From contig JAAAVE010000037.1 of NCBI GenBank assembly GCA_015679605.1, positions 5,598 to 41,729 on the forward strand: DNA of 36,132 nt, written 5' to 3'. Below, piece by piece: positions 35,691-36,132 of this stretch (position 1 is the stretch's first letter; every line of letters starts with the position of its first letter). The stretch comes from Podila epigama. Its lineage: Eukaryota; Mortierellomycota; Mortierellomycetes; Mortierellales; Mortierellaceae. The notes beneath the pieces are model-generated. The model was not told the origin of the DNA. It saw nothing but the letters and a program-made list of their open reading frames with translations, and made no database searches. A program made the translations under genes and the position numbers.

Positions 35691-35874
35691 GACACGTGAC
35701 TTGGCACGTGTACATCACTCATTCTCACCCATGCAAAAAAATTCTTTTATTCCTTGGAACTCTTTGTTCGTCTCACTTCACCAACCCAAAGCACAACGCA
35801 GATCACAAAAACACCAGTACGCATACACACGTTTATCGCCTTTTTTTTGTTCACCTTACTTTTCAGTACATACA
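35691..35874. promoter_or_regulatory. short divergent promoter with two CACGTG boxes
   Basis: Only 184 bp separate the start of WDR82 (-) from the start of the right-edge gene (+). Two palindromic CACGTG E-boxes (35693-35698 and 35705-35710) lie 12 bp apart, immediately beside the WDR82 start codon. In fungi CACGTG is bound by bHLH factors such as Cbf1 and Pho4. The + side contains a T-run and TTCACCTTACTTTTCAG before the ATG. Confidence 0.6.
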
Positions 35875-36132
35875 ATGGAAAAGCGAACACTTCGCTCAAG
35901 CACCCGTGCAGCAGCGGCAGCGGCAGCAGCAGCAGCTTCTGGCAATAGAGGAAATAGCGGACCTCACGAAGACAAGAATACTGACCAGAGCAGCGTCCCA
36001 GCAGAGGGTACACAGGCAGCAGGTTCAGGAGCAAAGTTCAAGGGTCACTATCAACCCAACCCCATAGCAAAGAGTGCCAAGGAAGGCGTTAACAGAAGAG
36101 TCAACGAGGACGCAAAGTTGCGCAAGCAGCGT
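35875..36132 (+). CDS. unrecognised protein, N-terminal part (3' partial)
   Basis: The frame opens with ATG at 35875 and stays open for 86 codons to the window edge. It reads MEKRTLRSSTR, a run of 10 Ala coded by GCA/GCG, a polar Gly/Ser/Glu stretch, and GHYQPNPIAKSAKEGVNRR with a basic end. No domain was recognised; the N-terminus is probably disordered and nuclear-like (many Lys/Arg). A real gene is likely because it shares a compact divergent promoter with WDR82 and has a long open frame. An intron may still lie within the visible part. Confidence 0.55.
   Translation, partial: MEKRTLRSSTRAAAAAAAAAASGNRGNSGPHEDKNTDQSSVPAEGTQAAGSGAKFKGHYQPNPIAKSAKEGVNRRVNEDAKLRKQR

Overview
The window is fungal nuclear DNA: dense spliced genes with short introns (about 60 to 200 nt, GT-AG with one GC-AG), fungal-type families (a Zn2Cys6 activator, a PFF1-type vacuolar protease, REV3, ATE1, WDR82/Swd2), long CAA/CAG-coded glutamine runs and homopolymer-rich intergenic DNA. 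The gene style suggests an early-diverging fungus, possibly Mucoromycota/Mortierellaceae. That placement is inference from style, not from a phylogenetic marker. I rebuilt splice junctions by eye from frame, phase, splice consensus and known family motifs; almost every junction keeps phase exactly.

Left part (1-17.4 kb), housekeeping genes. The 3' part of a glutamine-rich C2H2 zinc-finger protein (+) converges on REV3, the DNA polymerase zeta catalytic subunit (-, 16 coding exons, about 1870 aa). Behind it on the same strand is a vacuolar M28 metalloprotease with a multi-pass C-terminal half (-, 6 exons, 909 aa). That gene is head-to-head with VPS26, a retromer subunit (+, 5 exons, 313 aa), and VPS26 converges on ATE1, the arginyl-tRNA-protein transferase (-, 8 exons, 550 aa).

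Middle (17.4-24.5 kb), accessory DNA. Upstream of ATE1 lie two strong hairpins. They are followed by an element of about 2.9 kb with inverted arms of roughly 380-400 bp around two remnants of a hAT transposase: a BED-like finger and the C-terminal dimerisation region, with the catalytic core missing. The element also contains a 10-N assembly gap. Next are two divergent paralogous genes for small secreted single-C2-domain proteins sharing an 820-bp promoter with three ACGCGT boxes and one TGACTCA site, then a small secreted protein with an extremely Lys/His-rich C-terminal half.

Right part (24.5-36.1 kb). An HSL-type alpha/beta hydrolase (-, 6 exons, 594 aa) is divergent from a 1168-aa Zn2Cys6 transcription factor (+, 8 exons) whose zinc cluster is cut across five tiny exons. 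This converges on WDR82/Swd2 (-, 7 exons, 412 aa), which shares a 184-bp promoter with two CACGTG boxes with an unrecognised gene running off the right edge (+).

The genes do not form a pathway. No tRNA, rRNA, CRISPR or operon was seen. The least explained content is the secreted C2 pair, the Lys/His-rich secreted protein, and the inverted-repeat element with its neighbouring hairpins.
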